From Tateyamaria sp. Alg231-49 (GTDB lineage Bacteria; Pseudomonadota; Alphaproteobacteria; Rhodobacterales; Rhodobacteraceae), in NCBI RefSeq assembly GCF_900143535.1, contig NZ_FRFA01000016.1, positions 1-64,000 of the forward strand: a DNA stretch of 64,000 bases, in the 5' to 3' direction. The notes under the pieces are model-generated. The model was not told where the DNA came from, did not search any database, and saw nothing but the letters and a program-made list of their open reading frames with translations. Positions within the stretch are counted from its first letter, which is position 1. Each line of letters starts with the position of its first letter. The position numbers and the translations under genes were made by a program. Below, in pieces: positions 1 to 9,200 of the stretch.

Positions 1-235
1 TGTCGCCTTCCAGCCGCTTCTTGCCCGCTTCCATGAAGTCCTTGGACCATTTGTAATAGATGCCTTGAGAGATACCCTCACGACGACACAGCTCAGCTAT
101 GCTGTCCTCGCCCCTCAGACCGTCCAGGACGATCCTGATCTTCTCTTCGGACGAGTAATGCTTGCGGGTCGCTCGTTTGATGTCTTTGACGATCTTCTCG
201 CCTGAGCTTTTGCGTGTTCCATTGGTCTGTCTCAT
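1..235 (-). CDS. IS3-family transposase OrfA (partial)
   Basis: The first 78 residues are visible, starting MRQTNGTRKSSGEK at 235. The segment HYSSEEKIRIVLDGLRGED followed by IAELCRREGISQGIYYKWSK is the classic helix-turn-helix of IS3 OrfA proteins, which bind the element's terminal repeats and join OrfB by frameshifting to form the transposase. The gene runs off the left edge, so the leucine-zipper part and OrfB are not seen. The start is preceded by a GGAG-type ribosome site about 8 bases upstream. Confidence 0.85.
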   Translation of the reverse strand, partial: MRQTNGTRKSSGEKIVKDIKRATRKHYSSEEKIRIVLDGLRGEDSIAELCRREGISQGIYYKWSKDFMEAGKKRLEGD

Positions 236-321
236 CTTCCACTCCTCGGTGGTTACGATGAGCCAAGAACACTCTCTTAGCAATTTGCCCTATTTGGACC
301 CATAAGCGCTGACGTCAGACA
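1..321 (-). mobile_element. IS3-family insertion sequence, left part cut by window edge
   Basis: The element enters from the left edge of the window. Its orfA reads on the minus strand, and the terminal sequence, read from the outside on the minus strand, begins TGTCTGACGTCAGCGCTTAT at about 321. TG...CA ends are typical of IS3-family elements. The other end is outside the window, so target duplication and completeness cannot be judged. The family comes from the orfA protein; the exact boundary is inference. Confidence 0.7.
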
Positions 322-358
322 GAAAACACAACCCGCGTTCTCAAGCCAAAGGTAACCA

Positions 359-1126
359 ATGTCACAGCCCGCATACCTACATCTGGTTTTGGGAGGAAGT
401 GCCGGCGGATGTCTGCGCGCGGCGGTTGCGAATTGCGGCCTGATGGGCCGTGTGCATGTGTTCGATGATGATCTGAGCCATGGTTCGTTGAACGACAAGC
501 AAGCGCGGGCAGCATATTTCAGAAAGCTTTTCCAAAACTATGGCCAGTTGCCTGACAATCCGTTTCCTTCACTAGTCGATTTCGACCGGATCTCAGCCCA
601 TTTGACGCAGGATCTCACGCCAGAAGTTTGCATATGGGCGGGTGAGAATGCATCAGAGCGGACGTTTTTGGAGATGGCATGTCATGGCCTGCGCCTTTTC
701 AAAGGTTCGGTGACCCGAGTTGGAACGACTGGCTTAAAGTCACTGCCGTATATAGGTCCGCAAACTCCGGCTTTACTGGCGAGCCTTTTTGATCAACGCG
801 AAGCGGTAGACCCGGTCACAAGAGCAACGCTTTATTCTGATTTTCTGCGCCTGCGAGACAGTGGTGCTACACTGCGTAAATGGGAAGCAGGCAAGATTGT
901 CGATGTTTCCGACAATCTCTATGACAGTCTACTTTTATCATGCTGTGCAACAAACTGGACACCTGCTGCGCGCGTTGTCGGTACGGCCATGGGGCGATGC
1001 GACGAACACAACTTGTTGGGTGATGTGTTCTTATCTGGGAGGCTTCAGCATCTGATCATGCAAGGTATGATTGAGGCATCTGGCCCTCAAACAAGCCTGC
1101 GAGACTTTGACGTGCGACGTAGATAA
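359..1126 (+). CDS. DUF1835/DUF3658-like protein
   Basis: A 255-residue protein. The N-terminus (LHLVLGGSAGGCLRAA, then VHVFDDDLSHGSL near residues 30-45) matches the pattern of DUF1835, where a hydrophobic strand is followed by a glycine/serine turn and later by a DDL.xG motif. The C-terminal part (VVGTAMGRCDEHNLLGDVFL) looks like the DUF3658 partner domain that often follows. The function of this family is unknown to me; no catalytic role is claimed. It stands alone next to the IS3 element and has a lower GC content than the photosynthesis genes. The start ATG follows the IS end by 38 bases, so its native promoter may be lost or supplied by the IS. Confidence 0.55.
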   Translation: MSQPAYLHLVLGGSAGGCLRAAVANCGLMGRVHVFDDDLSHGSLNDKQARAAYFRKLFQNYGQLPDNPFPSLVDFDRISAHLTQDLTPEVCIWAGENASERTFLEMACHGLRLFKGSVTRVGTTGLKSLPYIGPQTPALLASLFDQREAVDPVTRATLYSDFLRLRDSGATLRKWEAGKIVDVSDNLYDSLLLSCCATNWTPAARVVGTAMGRCDEHNLLGDVFLSGRLQHLIMQGMIEASGPQTSLRDFDVRRR

Positions 1127-1685
1127 CGTTGCCGTACATTTCGGCAATATTTACGCTCACAGAGATGGAGACCAACTGAGCAATTCTGTCCAGATCGCTG
1201 ATGCGATCCAAGGTGCTAGCGTCATCTTGGTGCTTTCCAGAATGCAGGCAGAAAAACTGGAATGACTGCTCACGCAGAGCACGAACTGACCAATAGCTGC
1301 TCCCATTTTTAGGTAACCAATGCCGAAACCCAATGCAAAATGGAAAGATCATCATGGAATTTAAACTTCGCATCGCGGGCTTAATAGCTATGGTTCTCGC
1401 TGGCCTGTCTTGGTTGGCAGAGTCAGCTCTTTACGGCGACATAGATGAGAACGGTGTCCTGCAGGCAGGTCCGCGATGAAGACAATTATCGCAGAGATAG
1501 GGGCGCAGATAATCACCCAAACGAACAGCTTCTCGTTCTTCAGCTTGGCCCATCACTAACCCCATTCATTCCCTCCCGCTGCTTGAGACGCGGCCCATTT
1601 TGGATTAGCTTTCCATGATCTCTTCCGAATACAGGCTGTCTGCCAATACTCGGGCTGATGCCACGGGCCAAAGGAGCAACGTGTG
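1127..1685. other. Gene-poor stretch, 559 bases
   Basis: No convincing complete gene is seen on either strand. The only recognisable piece is the truncated small ORF at 1354-1479. On the minus strand around 1470-1545 there is a hydrophobic coding-like stretch (FVWVIICAPISAIIVFIADL) behind two stop codons, which may be the remnant of another small membrane protein. The segment looks like decayed accessory DNA. Confidence 0.4.
1354..1479 (+). pseudogene. Truncated DUF3955-like small membrane protein
   Basis: A 41-residue frame (MEFKLRIAGLIAMVLAGLSW, then ALYGDIDENGVLQAGPR, stop). One N-terminal membrane helix followed by Y-x-x-(V/I)-D-E-N-G-x-L resembles the first half of DUF3955 proteins. Those normally continue with a second membrane helix, which is missing here. 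The reading breaks at about 1470. This is a resemblance from memory, not a search result. Confidence 0.3.
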
Positions 1686-2432
1686 ATGTTTTTGAGAACC
1701 TGTGTTGCAACTTTAGCTGTGGTCGTTTGGGCAGTATTGGCGGGTGCGTCTCAGCACATCAAGTCCGGAACCCTGCCCGAAGGGCCAGAAGGCGACATAG
1801 ACGCGCTCACCGAGGAACAGTTCTACGTGGATGGATCGGCGACCAGTGCGAGAGTATTCACGTTCGCGAACGGATCTCGGTCTCTCCACTTCATTCCTAT
1901 GATCCACCAAGCTGAGCCTGCGTTCTATGAAGCCGTGGCGGGCGAAGTGAAACAGCTCAAAGCGCAAGGAATGGACCTTTTCTACGAATTCATCGACTTC
2001 GATGACGTGACCCTTGAAAACAAGCGCAGGGTCCGGGCTATGCTCGGCTTTCTTCCCTCACCGGCTTTCTATGCAGAGAATGTATCTGGTGGCTTGGTGG
2101 CTCAAGACAACTCGAAATTCCTAGGTTTTCCAGGAGGCAGGGATGTCAACGTCGACCTAACGCCGGCAGAACTTGCTGATGCCTATGAGAGACTAGTTGG
2201 GCCGCTCGAGATCAGCGATGAAAACCTGACTATGCCAATTGGGGAATTCGTCATGCCAACCGCGGATGTCATGCAGATTACCAGTGTCACAATCGACCGG
2301 CGAAACCAGCATTTGGCGGAGGCCATCAATAGTGCATCAGGAAGTGTCCTTGTTCTATATGGCGCGGCTCACGGTGCCGGAACTGTCAAAGAACTGTACG
2401 CCCTTGACCCGAGCTGGCGGCGCGTGGACTAG
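1686..2432 (+). CDS. TraB/GumN-like putative exported protein
   Basis: A 248-residue protein with an N-terminal hydrophobic segment (FLRTCVATLAVVVWAVLAGA) that looks like a signal peptide or anchor. The middle contains FANGSRSLHFIPMIHQAEPAFYEAV and a later YEFID, and the C-terminus carries SVLVLYGAAHGAGTVKEL. A histidine-glycine motif after a beta strand near the C-terminus, together with an early histidine, is the pattern of TraB/PrgY/GumN (TIKI-like) proteins, putative metal-dependent proteases. The early HIGT-type motif is weak here (IPMIHQ). ATG at 1686 is preferred because AAAGGAG lies about 9 bases upstream; GTG at 1683 is the alternative. It ends 41 bases before an IS6 element. Confidence 0.45.
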   Translation: MFLRTCVATLAVVVWAVLAGASQHIKSGTLPEGPEGDIDALTEEQFYVDGSATSARVFTFANGSRSLHFIPMIHQAEPAFYEAVAGEVKQLKAQGMDLFYEFIDFDDVTLENKRRVRAMLGFLPSPAFYAENVSGGLVAQDNSKFLGFPGGRDVNVDLTPAELADAYERLVGPLEISDENLTMPIGEFVMPTADVMQITSVTIDRRNQHLAEAINSASGSVLVLYGAAHGAGTVKELYALDPSWRRVD

Positions 2433-2473
2433 ACAGGCCCAATCACCTTCTACGACACTCTGAGCCCCAGCAT

Positions 2474-3293
2474 GGGTGTTGTCAGAAGGATTTTGGTTGA
2501 GACGGGCAGGGCTGTTCCGTAGCTTCTGCATATGATGAAAAAAGACCCCTTCAAGTACTTTCACAGCAACCCGGAGATCATTCGCCTGACTGTTATGATG
2601 AACGTTTGCTTTCCACTTTCGCTCCGAAACGTCGAGGACCTGCTGCACGAGCGCGGCATCGACCTCAGCCACGAAACGGTGCGGTACTGGTGGAATAGAT
2701 TTGGCCCGATGTTTGCCACTGAGATCCGCCGGAAACGCGTCCAGCAGATGCGGTCGTATTCAAACTGGCAATGGCATTTGGACGAGGTTTTTGTGAAGAT
2801 CAGTGGCGAGCAGCATTATTTTTGGCGTGCCGTTGATCATGAAGGCGAGGTTCTGGAAAGCGTCGTCACGAAGACACGGGATCGCAAGGCAGCATTGAAA
2901 TTCCTGAAGAAATCAAAGAAGCGCCGCGGTCGCCCTCATATACTGGTGACCGAAAAACTCCGATCCTACGGCGCGGCGATGAAAGATATTGGCAATGCCG
3001 ACAAGCAGGAAACTGGCCGCTGGCTGAACAATCGTGCTGAGAATTCTCACCTGCCGTTTCGACGACGAGAACGGGCGATGCTCCGCTTTAGACAAATGCG
3101 ATGTTTGCAGAAATTCGCATCCGTCCAGTCTTCGGTCCAGAACCACTTCAATCAGGAACGCCACCTTTACTCACGAGACAATTTCAAGCTTAACCGAAGC
3201 GCCGCTCTCTCCGAGTGGCGTCAGCTTTGTTCCGGATAGGTTCACGTATTCTGAGGAAAACTGAAACTGGTTCGAATTCGTCTGACAGCACCC
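2474..3293 (+). mobile_element. IS6-family insertion sequence, copy 1
   Basis: About 820 bases, the usual IS6/IS26 size. The left end reads GGGTGTTGTCAGAAGGAT and the right end, reverse-complemented, reads GGGTGCTGTCAGACGAAT, a terminal inverted repeat with few mismatches. It encodes one transposase. The 8 bases on each side (CCCAGCAT and TAACCTGA) do not match, so no target duplication is seen; this fits rearrangement or replicative IS6-type transposition. The second copy lies 12.5 kb away in the same orientation. Confidence 0.85.
2532..3239 (+). CDS. IS6-family transposase, full length but with an altered catalytic residue
   Basis: A 235-residue IS6-family DDE transposase. The N-terminal helix-turn-helix region includes SLRNVEDLLHERGIDLSHET. 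The first catalytic Asp is in WHLDEVFVKI and the Glu is in NNRAENSHLPFRRRER. The second catalytic Asp, which is VTDKLRSYG in the other copy, is VTEKLRSYG here (Glu at residue 141). Replacement of a DDE Asp by Glu usually impairs metal binding, so this enzyme may be inactive or weak. A transcript from the element would run toward the adhesin operon's 3' end. Confidence 0.9.
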   Translation: MMKKDPFKYFHSNPEIIRLTVMMNVCFPLSLRNVEDLLHERGIDLSHETVRYWWNRFGPMFATEIRRKRVQQMRSYSNWQWHLDEVFVKISGEQHYFWRAVDHEGEVLESVVTKTRDRKAALKFLKKSKKRRGRPHILVTEKLRSYGAAMKDIGNADKQETGRWLNNRAENSHLPFRRRERAMLRFRQMRCLQKFASVQSSVQNHFNQERHLYSRDNFKLNRSAALSEWRQLCSG

Positions 3294-6200
3294 TAACCTG
3301 AGTTGGCTGAAGGGTCGTCCTCCTCCGGTAATGAAACAAGCGGTTCATCAGGTGGGAGTTCGATCCCTTCATCGCTGGTCGCGCTGCCTGAATTCAGATC
3401 CGTGGCAGTCGCGGGATCATCCAGCATCGATGGATCCAACATAGGTGCGTCGGTCGGGATGTCAGCATCAACCCCGAGCGCCTCGGTGTAAGGATTGGCC
3501 TGTTCGGCATCCTGTGGCTGATCTGGAGCGTCGGAATGCAGACTGGCTCCAACTGCATCAAGATAGTGGTTAACCGGGTCAATGTGATGGGTAGGAGGTG
3601 GGTTCTCGCCAAGATGCTCGTTGGAGGGCTCGAAGCCTCTGTTATCGTGTCCAGCGGGATCGTCCGCGCTGTCCGCTCTTGTGGCGAGGGACACGTCCAT
3701 TTCGCCGGTCAATCCGAGCCCGGCGGCGGACGGGCCTTGAGCATCGTCGTCAAGAGTGACTTCGAAAATCGGTTCATCGTTACTCGGGGCGTCGTGTTGC
3801 GGTGGTGTTGTCGGTACAATATCAATACCGATCAGGGTCGTGTGATCCACATGATGACCACTGTTGCCATGCACACTTTGCACATTAATGTTGACCTGCA
3901 CATCTGCGTCCGAGGTATGCGTTCCGTGTTGAAGTATATGGAACGTATCGGTGTGATGACCGGATGGCATACCCCCGCCACCGCTCTTGATTACCGCGGA
4001 TTGCGCCCGGTAATCGTATTCGAAATGCCCCGTCTTTGGGTCGATAGTCAGTGTGCCATACTGTCCTTGCAAGGACAGTGCACCACCGTGCCCGTTGTCG
4101 ATCGACCAACCACCAGTTCCGCCGGTCAGAGTACCCGACAGGTGCGTCGTCCCGGAACCATGCACCTGCGTGGCGGTGGGTGGGGTGGGGGCAGCTGTGA
4201 CGTCGAGTGTCGCCGTCGTCGAACTAGTTGAATGGCCGTCAGTGACTGAGATCGTCACTGGAACGTCGGTTTGGCTTGCGCCAGTTGTCGGTGTAAAGAC
4301 CCAGTTGCTGCCGGATTGATGGAAGCTCCCGTATTGAGGATCCACCTGTACATTCGAAATCGATAACTGGTCGCCAGTGTCGACATCGGTCGCATGAACT
4401 GCCGCCAACAAGTCTGCTGCAGACAAGGTCTTGCCTGCTCCCGGCTGCGTGGCTCCAAGATCTCCCGTTTGTACGGCTGGACCATCATTGGTGCCGGTGA
4501 CGGTGATGACGAGGCTCTCGGTGTCGGTCGCGCCTTGCTTGTCTGTTACCGTGACCGGAATCGTCACCTGCTGCGTCGCGCCGGCTGCGAGGTGCTGGTA
4601 GGCGGCGTCGGTCGGATCAAAATTCCAGGATCCGTCCGCGTTCAGCGTGAACCCCGCGGGTGCTGTTTGGCCAAGCGAATACTGTTGCGCAAAAGAACTG
4701 CCATCGACGTCCGTCGCCGACATTTGCCCAGTGACTGCATTGCCATCCTCAGTCGCCGAAGCCGACGCAGAGGCCAAAACCGGAGCATCGTTCCTTCCAA
4801 GCAACTGAACTCTCAGGCTTCCTGTACTGTTCAGCCCATCCGAATCCGTGACCGTAATGGGTATCGAAATTATCGTATGGTCACCATTGTTAAGGTGGCT
4901 ATATGCGGCGTTTGATGGATCAAAGCTGTAACTTCCATTGTTATTCAGGTGGAAGCCCGCAACGGGCGCATTGCTTGTGAAGGTCAATGACGCTGAATCA
5001 TCGTGATCCAAATCACCAGCAGCTATATGGCCGTTGAAGACCTTTTCGCCCTCGAACTTGGTTACGAGATTGCGATAGACGACAGGTGCGTCATTCGTGC
5101 CAGCGATGGTGAAATCAACTGGATGAGTTGTGCCATCTACACTGTGAATGACAAAGCTATCCTTTGCTTCTTCGCCTGTTTTAAGATGGTCAACGATAGT
5201 GTTGGCGAGGTGGTAGATGTACTGCCCATCCGGATTGACCTGAAGGCTGCCCCCCAAAGATCCGGTGTAGGTTTGGAACCCCATATTGGGAAACTGGGAT
5301 TCAGCGGCACCATCCGGATCAGTGACATGAAATTGGCCATAAGCGCTCAGCAATCCATGGTCGCCTACACCGGTTCCAACTCCAACATCTTCTTTTAGCG
5401 ATGCTCCTACACCTGTGATCACAGCAGCATCACCGACTGCGGCCAGGGTCGTCGTCGCGCCTGTATGCGTCACCCCACCATGGGCATCTTTGACGTCATA
5501 GGTGAAGTGGACCGTGCCGTTGTAGTCCTTCTCTGGCGTGAATGTGTAGGTACCGTCCTTGTTGTCCAGGATAGAACCGTGATCCGGATGCAGGTTGGCA
5601 ATGGCCAGCTTGCCGGCATCGTTGGCATCCACGTCGACCGTGTTCCCGAGCAACTGCGCAGAGGTAAGCGTCTGGCGCGTGTCCTCGGTGCCAGGGCGCA
5701 AAACGACCTCGGACGAGCAATAGGGCCGGTCATTGCTGCCATGGATCGTGATCACGATGTCATGGGGGGTACCGTCCTTGGAGTGTACCGTGATCGTGTC
5801 GGTCAGCGTCTCACCGTCGCCCAACTGGTCAATCGCAGTGCCTCGCGTAGTGGGCCGTCCACCGACAAACCGCAAGCCACCGGCGTCCGCATTATAATGC
5901 CAGGACCCATCAGGGTTCAGAAGAAGATCACCGAACTGGCCTTGATAATTGAAACCAATTCCTTTGCCGTCAAACTCGGCTTCCCCTGCGTCAGGATCGA
6001 TTATGGTCAACTGTCCGTCGACTTTCAGCGTCGCCATTCGAAGATGAGCCATGCCGGGTTGGGCATAATCAGGTGACATATCCTGACCTGCGGTTCCTTC
6101 GGTCACGCTCCCGGTATCCACACCGCCAATCACCGCCGCATCGCCGGTCGCGGCCAGCGTCAGAGCGGCCGTTTGTGCAACCGTTCCACCATGCCCATCC

Positions 6201-9200
6201 GTGACCTGATAGCTCAGGGCGACAGGTCCGTTGTAGTTCGGGTCCGGTGTGAAGGTGAAGCCGGTGGCCGCGGCGCCAGAGATGCTGCCATGGCTCGCGC
6301 TGAGGCCGGTGACCGAGAGCGTGTCGCCCGTGTCGATATCGGTCGCATGTTCAAGAAGCTGCGCCGCGGTGATCTGTACCGGCTTGTCCTCGGTGCCACC
6401 CGGCAGCGTGACCGGGCCGCTGACGGCGGGGCCGTCATTGGAGCCTGTCACCGTGATGACGAGGTTCTCGGTATCTGTGGCGCCGGTCTTGTCGGTGACG
6501 GTCACCGGGATGGTGAGCTGCTGCGTCGCGCCCGCGGCGAGCTGCTGGTAGGCTGCGTCGGTCGGATCGAAGCTCCAGGAGCCATCGCCGTTCAGCGTGA
6601 AGCCGGCAGGCGCTGCCTGACCCAGTGTGAATTTCTGCGTATCGCCGCTATCAACGTCCGTCGCTGACATCTGGCCTGAGACCGCGCTGCCATCCTCGGT
6701 CGCAGACGCTGTCGCCGCACTCAGTACCGGCGCGTCATTTGTCCCATGAATGGTGATCTGGATCTGGTGCGTTGTACCGTCCTTGGTCTGAACGATCACC
6801 GTGTCGACCAGAGTGTCTCCCTGCTTCAAAGCCTGAACACGTGGATTGTCGTTGTCGCCATCGTAAACCCAGTGGCCATCGGGGGCGATCGCCAGTGAAG
6901 AGTTCCCTCCCAAACTGGTTGGATAGGATACACGCATCGGAGCACCGACAAATACGGCCTCGCCGCTATCGGGATCCGTAACGGTCAGTCTACCACTGGT
7001 CTGAAGCCACTGCATCCCGCTAATGCGGTCCTCGGTCACACTACCAGTGTCCACACCGCCGATCACCGCGGCATCACCCACGGCGGCCAAAGTCAGAGAC
7101 GCAGTCTGCGTGACTGTCCCGCCATGGCCGTCGGTGACAGTGTAGCTCAGGCTGACCGGGCCGTTGTAGTTCGGGTCCGGCGTGAAGGTGAAGCCGTGGG
7201 CGGCGTCGCCGCTGATCTTGCCGTGGCTGGCGCTGAGGCCAGTGACCGAGAGCGCATCGCCCGTGTCGATATCGGTCGCATGCTCGAGAAGCTGCGCCGC
7301 GGTGATCTGTACCGGCTTGTCCTCGGTGCCACCCGGCAGCGTGACCGGGCCGCTGACGGCGGGGCCGTCATTGGAGCCTGTCACCGTGATGACGAGGTTC
7401 TCGGTATCTGTGGCGCCGGTCTTGTCGGTGACGGTCACCGGGATGGTGAGCTGCTGCGTCGCGCCCGCGGCGAGCTGCTGGTAGGCTGCGTCGGTCGGAT
7501 CGAAGCTCCAGGAGCCGTCGCCGTTCAGCGTGAAGCCCGCCGGCGCCGCCTGGCCCAGCGAATAGGCCTGCGTGTCGCCGGTATCGGCATCTGTCGCCGA
7601 CATCTGCCCCGTCACCCGGCTGCCGTCCTCCGTCGCCGAGGCCGTCGCAGCACTCAGAACCGGCGCGTCATTCGTGCCGTGGATCGTGATCTGGATCTGG
7701 TGCGTCGTGCCGTCGGCAGAGGCCACCCGGTAGGTAGCATGGCCAACCTCGCCCGCGGCCAGCTGCTGGATGGCGGCATTGCTGTTGTCGGTGACATAGC
7801 TCCACATCCCCGCCGAGCTGATATGCAGGCTGCCGCCAAACGGGTCCGAGATCGCGTGTTCACCGAACTGGCTGAACTGGAAATGCTCCTGCGCCGCACC
7901 GTCCGGATCGGTCACGTCGAGGTCGCCGCTCACGACGATGCGGCCGTATTTCAGGTTCTTGTCCTCGGTGGCCGTGCCGGTATCCGTCCCGGTGATCACC
8001 GCCGCGTCGCCGACGGCGGCTAGCGTTGTGGTGGCGCCGGTATGGGTCACGCCGCCATGCGCGTCCTTCACGTCATAGGTGAAGTGGACCGTGCCGCTGT
8101 AATCCGTCTCGGGCGTGAAGGTGAAGGTGCCGTCGCCATTGTCGCGGATCGAGCCGTGATCGGGGTGCAGGTTCTCGATGCTCAGCTTGCCGGCATCGTT
8201 GGCATCGACATCGACGGTGTTCGCGAGCAGCTGCGTGGTGGTGAGCGTCTGACGCGTGTCCTCGGTGCCGGGGCGCAGTACGACCTCCGCCGAGCAATAG
8301 GGCCGGTCGTTGCTGCCATGGATCGTGATCACGATGTCATGCGGCGTGCCGTCCTTGGAATGCACCGTGATCGTGTCGGTCAGCGTCTGCCCCTCGCCCA
8401 GCTGGTCGATCGCCGTGCCGCGCGTGGTCGGCCGAGCACCAGCGTCTGCCAGATGACCGGCATCACCGTAATAGTGCCATTCCCCATTGGCTTTCAGGTA
8501 CAGGTCGCCATAGGTTCCGTGATAATTTATGCCCGGTCGAACCGTGTCAAACTCCGCTTCACCGGCATCGGGATCGAGGATCGTTAATTTGCCGTCCGCA
8601 TAGAGTACGGACCTCTGGAGTGTGGCCAAACCTGGCTGCGCGTAGTCAGGCGACATGTCCACCCCAGCCGTGTTTTCGGTCACATCGCCGGTATCAACGC
8701 CACCGATCGTGGCCTTGTCGTCGGTGCCGTTGATGGAGACGGTGATCTGCTTGGTGGTGCCGTCGATGGTGGAGACGGTCAGGGTGTCGGTGATCTGGTC
8801 GCCTGTCTTCAGCGCCTGCACTGCCGGCTGGCCATTGTCGAGCGCGTAGCTCCAGGTGCCGTCGGGCTGCACGGTGAAGCTGCCATGGGCGCCGGCCGCG
8901 CCGGTCTGCGGCACGAACTGATCCTGCCCCGCATCCGGGTCGGTCACGTCGAGCTTGCCGCCGGTCGAGGTCAGCTTGTCCTCGGTCACCGCGCCGACCG
9001 CCGTACCGGCGATCGTGGCCTTGTCGTCGGTGCCCATCACGTTCACGACCAGTTGGTGGCTCGTTCCGTCCACGCTGTGGATCGTAAAGGTTTCACGCTC
9101 GGTCTGCCTCGAGATCAGCGCCTGAACCGAGGGAGAGGTGTTATCGAGCGTGTAGGTCCAATGACCCGATTGATCGATCTGTAGGCGACCGAAATTTCCT

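Noticed and set aside
1071-1265. 64-codon frame overlapping the end of the DUF1835-like gene
   Set aside because: It overlaps a better-supported gene and has no ribosome site or recognisable family.
7124-8023. Long open frame on the plus strand opposite the adhesin gene (299 codons), with similar ones at 3536-4231, 5465-6076, 8042-8587
   Set aside because: They mirror the repeats of the minus-strand gene, have Arg/Ala-rich composition, and show no ribosome site or family features.
5400-8700. Regular DNA repeats resembling a repeat array or CRISPR
   Set aside because: Units are hundreds of bases long, in frame and encode VCBS and cadherin-like modules; there are no short direct repeats with unique spacers.
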